This document shows positions 33,729 to 39,367 of a stretch of DNA of 39,367 nucleotides, in pieces. The stretch covers positions 1-39,367 of the forward strand of contig CAZANP010000012.1 of NCBI GenBank assembly GCA_964486555.1. The letters run 5' to 3'. Below the pieces are notes generated by a model. The model was not told where the DNA came from, searched no databases, and saw nothing but the letters and a program-made list of their open reading frames with translations. This DNA is from 4484-232 sp964486555 (GTDB taxonomy: Bacteria > Thermotogota > Thermotogae > Thermotogales > Thermotogaceae). The stretch's first letter is position 1, and every line of letters starts with the position of its first letter. The position numbers were made by a program, and so were the translations under genes.

Positions 33729-34025
33729 ACATCCTCTCCTCATAAATTCCCTCCAATTCATATGATTTTCTGGGAATATGAATTAACAGCGAAAGAAAAC
33801 GTACCACCGTGAACACTTGCCTTCTAGCATTTTGCACTTCCTTTTTATTAAACAAATAATTTTATAAATCAAATTCTATGTATTTGACAGAAAAAGGAGC
33901 CACTCTGGATGGATTTTATCTGTCATATTATTCATTCAACTTTTATTGCATTTTCATTGAAATACCATCTATTCATTCACCAGTTTTTCATAGCTGTGGA
34001 TAGCATAAACATTGGAGGGATCGAT
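33723..34025. other. gene-free spacer upstream of the secreted-protein genes
   Basis: About 300 AT-rich bases. Near its start is the possible DeoR terminator. A candidate promoter is TTGCAC (33832-33837), 17 bases, AATAAT (33855-33860). From ATG 33909, which follows AGGAG (33895-33899), the spacer is open in frame with the next gene, giving a possible 39-residue N-terminal extension. I see no RNA gene or repeat in it. Confidence 0.5.
33832..33860 (+). promoter_or_regulatory. candidate promoter for the three secreted-protein genes
   Basis: TTGCAC (33832-33837) and AATAAT (33855-33860) are separated by exactly 17 bases. Transcription would begin near 33867, about 160 bases before the preferred start codon at 34026 and about 42 before the alternative at 33909. 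Confidence 0.4.
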
Positions 34026-35036
34026 ATGAGAAGTTTTTATCTTTACACACTGTGTTTCATTTTATTAGTATCTACTACATTTGCTGATTTAGTCTTGAAA
34101 GTGCCAATCTACAGATACAATAGAGAGACGAAGCTATGGGAGTTAAAAACATTCGAAAACATCATCAAATATCCTGTACTCCTTGCTGATTCAGAGGAAA
34201 AGGCGGAGGGAAATTCCGAAGAAACAGATCCAACCAACACAAACGACACAAAAAGTGCTCAGTGGTATTACTTTGTGGAATACGTTATCTCAGAGTATGT
34301 CATAAAACAAAATGTGAGAAAGGTGGAAAAACGTTATCTCTGGACAGATTTAGATCAAAAAGTGGGAGAAGTTGCCATATGGAACGATGATAAACGTCTC
34401 TACATCGAATTCAAAACGAATGCATGGTCTTTAGAAGAAACGAACATCATGGTAATGAATGAAAAACCTGTTGGCAACCTCTCACCAGGTCTTTTTCCTT
34501 ACAGCACGAAGTATCTTCCACATGTGAAAAAAGCTGTTTGCTCGATCCCTCTGAATTGGCAAAAAGGAGAAAAGGTGTACATACTGGCACATGCCTTGAT
34601 CGCAAGATCCAGTGGATACGGAGGTATTTTGAAGAAGGATGCTTGGTGTGGAAAATCCGATCCTTACATGGAACTTTACTTATCTGCAACGAAGGTCACA
34701 TGGTTTCTGAAGAAACCAGGGAATTTCTTCGCAAAAGTTCTGGAAGGCTCCATTACATCTTCCCACCAGGTAGTCATGAGCTTCTCTTCTTTTGAAAATC
34801 CGGAAAATGGTGATGATCAGACCATTCCCACATTCTATGCGTTCACTGACCAAAAGCCAGAAAAATGGACCCCAGCTTCTAGCATCAATGGTATGGAATT
34901 CAGGTTCTCGGAAGGAACTAATACTTTCAATATGTGGCAGAAGGTTCAACTCGGTACTCAAAGTGCCAGTGTGTATAAAAACAAGGGGGTGATCACGTTC
35001 ACAATCTGTAACACGAAAGTTTATACAGGTGATTGA
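34026..35036 (+). CDS. secreted protein, paralogue A of a three-member family
   Basis: I do not recognise a named family. The ATG at 34026 follows GGAGGG and starts a signal peptide (MRSFYLYTLCFILLVSTTFA), giving 336 residues. An upstream in-frame ATG at 33909 also has an AGGAG site but would bury the signal peptide. The mature protein has a Glu/Asn/Thr-rich low-complexity stretch (ADSEEKAEGNSEETDPTNTN) and then a beta-rich body. Its last about 110 residues share the pattern of the next two genes: ATKVTWFLKKPGNFFAK, a W-T-P loop, LW-like MWQKVQL, and a C-terminal ASVYKNKGVITFTICNTKVY. It is the longest and most diverged of the trio. The pattern 'YxxxGxITxTL' recalls the last strand of pilin-like and spore-coat-U-like beta sandwiches, but this is only a resemblance. 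Confidence 0.7.
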   Translation: MRSFYLYTLCFILLVSTTFADLVLKVPIYRYNRETKLWELKTFENIIKYPVLLADSEEKAEGNSEETDPTNTNDTKSAQWYYFVEYVISEYVIKQNVRKVEKRYLWTDLDQKVGEVAIWNDDKRLYIEFKTNAWSLEETNIMVMNEKPVGNLSPGLFPYSTKYLPHVKKAVCSIPLNWQKGEKVYILAHALIARSSGYGGILKKDAWCGKSDPYMELYLSATKVTWFLKKPGNFFAKVLEGSITSSHQVVMSFSSFENPENGDDQTIPTFYAFTDQKPEKWTPASSINGMEFRFSEGTNTFNMWQKVQLGTQSASVYKNKGVITFTICNTKVYTGD

Positions 35037-35041
35037 AATTC

Positions 35042-35064
35042 AACTTACCGAACTTAGGTGAGTT
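35042..35064 (+). other. intercistronic stem-loop between paralogues A and B
   Basis: AACTTACC (35042-35049) pairs with GGTGAGTT (35057-35064) around a seven-base loop, with one G-U pair. No T-tract follows, so it may be an mRNA-stabilising or processing element. Confidence 0.3.
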
Positions 35065-35087
35065 AGTCAAAAAAGGAGGGGATTTGT

Positions 35088-35780
35088 ATGAATAGGTTTT
35101 TGGTAATTTTGGTATTAGCTGCAATAGGAGTTTTAGGATTCGCTCAAGGTACAGTTAGATCATTAGATGTTTGGGAAATAACGGAAAGTGGAAGTGTCGT
35201 ACAGCTTGATGAGGATACTGGAAATGCGAGAGCTTATGCTAGCATGTCAGCTGAGGGAAGTTGTAATAAAAAAGTTTGGACACTTCAATTCACAACCGAG
35301 GTTCAGGTTGCTCAATGGGCGGAATGGTCAATAAGCGCAACGAAATGGACATGGTTTGTAAGAAAACCTGGAGATTACTACGCGGACGCTATTCAATTTT
35401 CTCTGAAAAGTAATGGAGATGTTCAACTTTCTGCATCTGGTTTCAACGATCTTGAATACGCTACGAGTGGCGGAGTGAATCGTTACATTGAAACATACTA
35501 TTACTTGACAACGGATGCTTCCAACACTCCTCCTTCCACAAGTGTCTGGGTCAGAGCCTCTGAAGTTAACGGTTCTCTCGTCGTAGAAGACAGTGCCGCT
35601 CTTCATGAAGGTATGACCGCTCACCTGTGGAATAGAATACACGTTGTGGAATGTAACTCCGCTTCCACATACAGAGACACGGGAATCATAACATTAACTC
35701 TTATGAACCAAAAACTTTGGATAAATCCCGATGATGGAAGCTGGGGTAACACTATAGATTACGTAACTCAGGAAAGATAA
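35088..35780 (+). CDS. secreted protein, paralogue B of a three-member family
   Basis: A 230-residue exported protein of unknown family with a clear signal peptide (MNRFLVILVLAAIGVLGFAQ) after AGGAGGGG. Conserved with paralogue C are NARAYASMSAEGSCNKKVW (Cys59), the core TKWTWFVRKPGDYYAD (about 85-100), SNGDVQLSASGFNDLEYAT, VNRYIETYYY, ALHEGMTAHLWNRIHVVECN (Cys189) and SASTYRDTGIITLTLMNQK. The two conserved cysteines could form a disulfide outside the cytoplasm. Predicted content is mostly beta strand. It is 35 bases from paralogue C and probably in one transcript with A and C. Confidence 0.75.
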   Translation: MNRFLVILVLAAIGVLGFAQGTVRSLDVWEITESGSVVQLDEDTGNARAYASMSAEGSCNKKVWTLQFTTEVQVAQWAEWSISATKWTWFVRKPGDYYADAIQFSLKSNGDVQLSASGFNDLEYATSGGVNRYIETYYYLTTDASNTPPSTSVWVRASEVNGSLVVEDSAALHEGMTAHLWNRIHVVECNSASTYRDTGIITLTLMNQKLWINPDDGSWGNTIDYVTQER

Positions 35781-35815
35781 TTTTTCTTAAGACTGATCAT
35801 AAGGAGGGAATTGGT

Positions 35816-36478
35816 ATGAAAAGATCTTTATTGATTATAGCGATTGTTTTTTCCATGTTTTCTCTGGCCATTGCGAATGGTGCAGCTGAAGTTCCTGTTT
35901 ACGCTTACGGAGACAGTGATCCAAATAATGCAAGAGCTTTCGTGAGTATGCCGACAAGTGGTTCCTGTAATAAAAATTGGGAATTCGAATTCACAGTAGA
36001 AGCTCAAATAGCACAATGGGTCAAATGGAATATAAGTGGTACGAAATGGACATGGTTTGTAAGAAAACCTGGAACGTACTTCACAGACTGCATAGGTTTT
36101 ACTCTTTACAGTAACGGCGATATCGCAATAGATTTTGACGGTTTTGCGAGCCCATCTTATGCAACAGGAACCAGTGTGAATCCTTACATCGATGCTTGGT
36201 ACGCGTTTGGTGATAAGTCAGAGGATGTTGCATTTGGAACATGGTATTCCCCATTTGAACTCAACGATCAGACAGTTCTGTTCCCTGACAGTGAAGAACT
36301 TCACTACGGATGGGGGACCAAGCTGTGGAGTAAAATCAAAGTAGTGGAATGTAATTCCGCTTCAACTTACAGAGATACAGGAACTATAACTCTAACACTC
36401 AAAAACCAGAAACCATGGCTAGATGACAATGGTTATTACCTGAACAACCTGGAACAATTTGTGACTGATGAAAGATAA
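35816..36478 (+). CDS. secreted protein, paralogue C of a three-member family
   Basis: A 220-residue exported protein, close paralogue of B, with signal peptide MKRSLLIIAIVFSMFSLAIA after AAGGAGGG. Shared blocks are NARAFVSMPTSGSCNKNW, GTKWTWFVRKPGTYFTD, SNGDIAIDFDGF, VNPYIDAWYAF, ELHYGWGTKLWSKIKVVECN and SASTYRDTGTITLTLKNQKP. A third cysteine (TDCIGF) is specific to C. A strong terminator follows 20 bases after the stop, so C closes the three-gene unit. The function is unknown; abundant secretion, a surface or fibre subunit, or cargo of the secretin encoded downstream are possibilities. Confidence 0.75.
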   Translation: MKRSLLIIAIVFSMFSLAIANGAAEVPVYAYGDSDPNNARAFVSMPTSGSCNKNWEFEFTVEAQIAQWVKWNISGTKWTWFVRKPGTYFTDCIGFTLYSNGDIAIDFDGFASPSYATGTSVNPYIDAWYAFGDKSEDVAFGTWYSPFELNDQTVLFPDSEELHYGWGTKLWSKIKVVECNSASTYRDTGTITLTLKNQKPWLDDNGYYLNNLEQFVTDER

Positions 36479-36498
36479 CGGAAAAGAAAAATTTCCAG

Positions 36499-36529
36499 GG
36501 CAGGGGAAAATCCCCTGCCTTTATTCTTA
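36499..36529 (+). terminator. strong Rho-independent terminator after the three secreted paralogues
   Basis: GGCAGGGGA (36499-36507) pairs perfectly with TCCCCTGCC (36511-36519) around a three-base loop, followed by TTTATTCTT. The next gene begins only about 20 bases later, so the element may work as an attenuator that lowers expression of the chaperone-like and secretin genes relative to the secreted proteins. Confidence 0.8.
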
Positions 36530-36550
36530 AGAAGCTAAGGAGTGGTTTTT

Positions 36551-38176
36551 ATGAAGAAGTTATTTTTTATTTTAGTGTTGTTGAGTCTTAGTTCGATTTT
36601 CATAGCACAAGGGGGCCCTTCCATAAGAATGGATCCGATTCTTGTTGAGAGATCTGTAAGGCCAGGAGATACTTTTTCATATGTTCTTAACGTTGAAAAC
36701 GCTGATAAGTTCAATCCATTGATTTTAGATGTTTTCGTGACAGACTTTGTAGAAGATGAACTTGGAACCTACCAATTGGTTTCTCCTGGAAGTACCCCTT
36801 ATTCTGCTGTCAAATGGATGAAAGTTTCTCCAGAGAAACTCACAATACCTCCTGGAAAGACGAAAACAGTTGAGGTTACAGTATCTGTCCCAAGAGGTAT
36901 ATCAGGTGGGTTGTATGGTGCCGTTGTCTTTAGGATACATCCTGAGGGAGGTACTGAAGAAGGTGCATTAGGCGAGACAGTTTTTGAGTTTCAGATGGCA
37001 AGTTTTCTGGAACTGGTTATAAAAGGAACAGCGCAACGCTTGGAAGCACACGCCGTCTCCTTTAAGGTTGAAAAATCGAAGAAGTACATGTTTTTGAGGC
37101 AAAAAGTTGGAGACAACGCTCTGGTTTTCACGACCACTGTTTTGAACCAGGGGAATGTTCACATCTTTACGAAAGGTCTTCTGATACTGCGAACAAAGCA
37201 GGGTAGAACCGTTGCCCGAATGCCTTTGGGTGGTGGAAGAGGAGTGATTCTTCCCGGTGCAAAAGTGAACCTGATGTCTGTTCTGACAAGGCAACTCCCT
37301 CCAGGTGATTACGTTGCAAGAGCTATCGTGAATTATGGAGGAAACAGACCTGTAGTGGCAGAAACGGAATTTTCCGTTCAGGAAGCACAATTGACCACTA
37401 AAGAAACCTCGGAGAAAGAGATGGCGCGTTTTTTGGTTGAACCCCAGAATTTGGAAATCGAGTTGAGACCAGGTTCATTCAGATCTAGTGTTATAAAGAT
37501 TATAAATAGAGGGAAGGAAACCATAAAACTAGCGGGATACGTTCTTCCACTTGAATTTGATATATATGGAAATATATTACCCGAATCGGAGAGAGAAGAA
37601 AAATTTCCCTGGGTTGAGGTGAAACCTTCCAGTTTCACTTTGAAACCAGGGCAGACGAGAAGAGTTCGGCTTCTCATGAAACCACCTAAAGAGGCAAAAG
37701 GAGGTTATTATGCAGACGTCGTCTTCAAGTCCGAAGAGGAAAGTGCTCACAGTGAGATGGGATCGAGTTTGCTGATATTCGTTGGAGATATGAAAAAAGC
37801 GGTAAAGAAAGGAACGTTGAAGCTGAAAACACTTGATGTGCAGAAGAATTCCATAGGAATGGATTTCCTATTTCTCAATGAGGGAACAATACATCTGAAC
37901 GCAAAAGTCGAGGTTGTCTTGAATAGACTACATCCCCAGGTGATACTCGAAGATGGGAGGATAATACCTCCCAAAACTGAAAAACTCACCGTGGCCACTC
38001 TTTCTGGAGAGAATCCCATTCTTCCTGGAACGAAGAGAATCTTTAGTTTCATGATACCGATGTCGCTTGAGCCAGGTGAATACGAAATTCTCGCAAGAGT
38101 GGACTACGGAGGAGATGAACCGTCGGTTGTTAAAACCAAGTTCACAGTGGTAGGAGGTGCAAACCATGAAAAGTAA
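36551..38176 (+). CDS. exported two-repeat DUF916/pilus-chaperone-like protein
   Basis: A 541-residue exported protein starting at ATG 36551, eight bases after AAGGAG; the in-frame GTG 36542 lies within that site. The signal peptide is MKKLFFILVLLSLSSIFIAQ. The body is an internal duplication of immunoglobulin-like modules. Repeat 1 has VKWMKVSPEKLTIPPGKTKT and VPRGISGGLYGAVVFRIHP; repeat 2 has WVEVKPSSFTLKPGQTRRVR and PPKEAKGGYYADVVFKSEE. Each is followed by a second module ending PPGDYVARAIVNYGGNRPVV or EPGEYEILARVDYGGDEPSV. The pattern 'W(I/L)xxxPxxFTLxPGxxxxVxVxxxxPxxxxGGYY' is that of DUF916 and periplasmic pilus chaperones. No C-terminal membrane anchor is seen. It overlaps the secretin gene by 11 bases. 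Confidence 0.7.
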   Translation: MKKLFFILVLLSLSSIFIAQGGPSIRMDPILVERSVRPGDTFSYVLNVENADKFNPLILDVFVTDFVEDELGTYQLVSPGSTPYSAVKWMKVSPEKLTIPPGKTKTVEVTVSVPRGISGGLYGAVVFRIHPEGGTEEGALGETVFEFQMASFLELVIKGTAQRLEAHAVSFKVEKSKKYMFLRQKVGDNALVFTTTVLNQGNVHIFTKGLLILRTKQGRTVARMPLGGGRGVILPGAKVNLMSVLTRQLPPGDYVARAIVNYGGNRPVVAETEFSVQEAQLTTKETSEKEMARFLVEPQNLEIELRPGSFRSSVIKIINRGKETIKLAGYVLPLEFDIYGNILPESEREEKFPWVEVKPSSFTLKPGQTRRVRLLMKPPKEAKGGYYADVVFKSEEESAHSEMGSSLLIFVGDMKKAVKKGTLKLKTLDVQKNSIGMDFLFLNEGTIHLNAKVEVVLNRLHPQVILEDGRIIPPKTEKLTVATLSGENPILPGTKRIFSFMIPMSLEPGEYEILARVDYGGDEPSVVKTKFTVVGGANHEK

Positions 38177-39335
38177 AAAAATAATATTCGTGTTGATTTT
38201 GATAATAAGTTCTATCATGATAGCAGAAGAAGTTGAACAACAACCGCTAGTCACGAACATTTTTCAAAATACATTCATTCTAGATGCATTGAGCGATATA
38301 TCGGCGCAGACAGGTGTTACGATCATAGTGGATACCACAGTAAGTGGTTTTGTCACGCTGGAGCTCAACGAGGTTCCACTAGAAAAAGCTTTGAAGATGA
38401 TCTTGATGCCAGGTGGATACATATTCGTCAGGATAGATGATTTCTACTTCGTTGGAGCTCCCGATCCTAAAAACCCTGCCTTCAGATTCCTGGCAGAAAG
38501 TGAGGTTTTTAAACTTCACTACATAACGGCTAAAAGTGCTAAAGAACTTCTTCCATCCATCTATAACCCATTCCTAAAGATAGATGAACAGACCAACACA
38601 ATCACTATAACCGCTCCAAGAAGTTTCATCGAGCGTTTCAAAGAAGATCTTGCAAAAATAGATGTTCCAATCCGACAGATCAAGATAAGCGTACTCGTGA
38701 CCGAAGTTTCTAAAGACGTTGTAGGAGAGCTCGGAATAAACAGTTTGGATCTATCTCTGAATGCCGGACAATCGATAAACGAAGATTGGACGAGTGTGCT
38801 CGGGCTCGTCCTTGGTAGCATCTCTTTTGAAACAGATGTGTTCGGTAACATCGTATCCAAGATAAAATTACTGGAAGGAGAACAAAAAGCAAAGGTCACG
38901 GCAGACCCCTGGATAATCGTAAGCGATGGTAAAAAAGCGAATCTCTTTGTAGGAAAACGTCACACAGTAGTTTTAGAAACGGGAAGAGCTACAAGCAGGG
39001 TCGAATCCATAGATGTTGGTGTGAGTTTGGAGATAATCCCAAGAATTGTAAACGATGGAGAAATAGAGCTCACACTCTCACCTAAGATAAGTCATTTCGT
39101 GGGAGAAAGATCTGGTCTGTTCTCTGTGAAAAGAAGTGATCTTTCAACCACCATTTATGTGAAAGATGGTCAGACCATTATGATATCGGGAATTACCGTA
39201 AAGGAGGAATCCGATTCTTACCAGGGAATTCCCATACTGGGCCAGATACCGCTCCTAAGGTATCTATTTGGTGGAAAAACAAAATCTGGTGGGGAGAGAG
39301 AACTCATGATATTCATAACAACTGAGATTCTCTGA
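38166..39335 (+). CDS. short secretin-family outer-membrane protein
   Basis: A 389-residue secretin (GspD/PilQ superfamily) that would form an outer-membrane ring. The start is ATG 38166, eight bases after GGAGG; the in-frame GTG 38157 falls in that site. After the signal peptide (MKSKKIIFVLILIISSIMIA) comes an STN/N0 domain (NTFILDALSDISAQTGVTII, VPLEKALKMILMPGGYIFVR), one N1-like module (FKLHYITAKSAKELLPSIYN, ITAPRSFIERFKEDLAKIDV), and the secretin core with KAKVTADPWIIVSDGKKANL, VGVSLEIIPRIVNDGEIELT and the final YQGIPILGQIPLLRYLFGG. It is shorter than type II or IV pilus secretins because it has fewer N modules. It is cotranscribed with the DUF916-like gene. Confidence 0.88.
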   Translation: MKSKKIIFVLILIISSIMIAEEVEQQPLVTNIFQNTFILDALSDISAQTGVTIIVDTTVSGFVTLELNEVPLEKALKMILMPGGYIFVRIDDFYFVGAPDPKNPAFRFLAESEVFKLHYITAKSAKELLPSIYNPFLKIDEQTNTITITAPRSFIERFKEDLAKIDVPIRQIKISVLVTEVSKDVVGELGINSLDLSLNAGQSINEDWTSVLGLVLGSISFETDVFGNIVSKIKLLEGEQKAKVTADPWIIVSDGKKANLFVGKRHTVVLETGRATSRVESIDVGVSLEIIPRIVNDGEIELTLSPKISHFVGERSGLFSVKRSDLSTTIYVKDGQTIMISGITVKEESDSYQGIPILGQIPLLRYLFGGKTKSGGERELMIFITTEIL

Positions 39336-39348
39336 GAGGATGATTAGT

Positions 39349-39367
39349 ATGAGAAAATTTTTAGTAA
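39349..39367 (+). CDS. start of a further exported protein (truncated at window edge)
   Basis: An ATG at 39349 is preceded by GAGAGGA and begins MRKFLV, the usual start of a signal peptide in this genome. Only six codons are visible. It lies 13 bases after the secretin stop and is probably in the same operon. Confidence 0.5.

Noticed and set aside
33884..33889. Perfect TTGACA as the -35 box of a promoter for the secreted-protein genes
   Set aside because: No -10-like hexamer lies 15-19 bases downstream; the TTGCAC/AATAAT pair at 33832-33860 is better spaced.

Overview
The window looks like a draft scaffold from a member of the Thermotogales (Thermotoga or a close relative). I base this on the AlaRS and neighbouring frr-uppS-cdsA-alaS order, the lysine/glutamate-rich proteins, the moderate AT-richness, extended GGAGGTGA-type ribosome binding sites and frequent TTG starts. 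One run of 100 N (8380-8479) marks an assembly gap. No tRNA, rRNA, insertion sequence or CRISPR array was seen.

Layout. (1) 1-6633, plus strand: a VIT1/CCC1-type metal transporter, then a tightly overlapped housekeeping operon frr-uppS-cdsA-alaS that ends in a protein resembling a divergent DNA sliding clamp. (2) 6617-12248: a minus-strand TPR-like protein with an embedded helix-turn-helix and an apparently leaderless promoter; a gap-interrupted HD-GYP protein; a Gfo/Idh/MocA oxidoreductase; and a two-gene minimal SUF pair (SufC-like ATPase plus one SufB/D-like scaffold). (3) 12249-16757, minus strand: a compact six-gene operon of purine nucleoside phosphorylase, orphan TroA-like metal-binding protein, NurA-like nuclease, Mini-RNase III, RlmB-type 2'-O-methyltransferase and NagD-like HAD phosphatase.

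(4) 16857-33722 is the most interesting part, a complete L-rhamnose catabolic region. It encodes a four-gene ribose/rhamnose-class ABC importer, rhamnose isomerase, rhamnulokinase, a class II aldolase, a tungsten-type aldehyde:ferredoxin oxidoreductase (AOR), a LarA-type lactate racemase, EtfB, EtfA, an FAD-linked D-lactate/glycolate dehydrogenase and a DeoR regulator. Together they suggest this route: rhamnose to rhamnulose to rhamnulose-1-phosphate to DHAP plus L-lactaldehyde; L-lactaldehyde to L-lactate with reduction of ferredoxin; L-lactate to D-lactate; D-lactate to pyruvate, perhaps by ferredoxin-assisted electron confurcation to NAD+. No lactaldehyde reductase or NAD-dependent aldehyde dehydrogenase is present. 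AOR plus an Etf-linked lactate dehydrogenase would balance ferredoxin exactly. An extra FGGY kinase of unknown substrate borders the region.

(5) 33723-39367, plus strand: three secreted paralogous proteins of a family I do not recognise, a strong terminator, a two-repeat DUF916/pilus-chaperone-like exported protein, a short secretin, and the start of another exported protein. This looks like an outer-membrane secretion or surface-structure locus and is the second candidate for an undescribed system.
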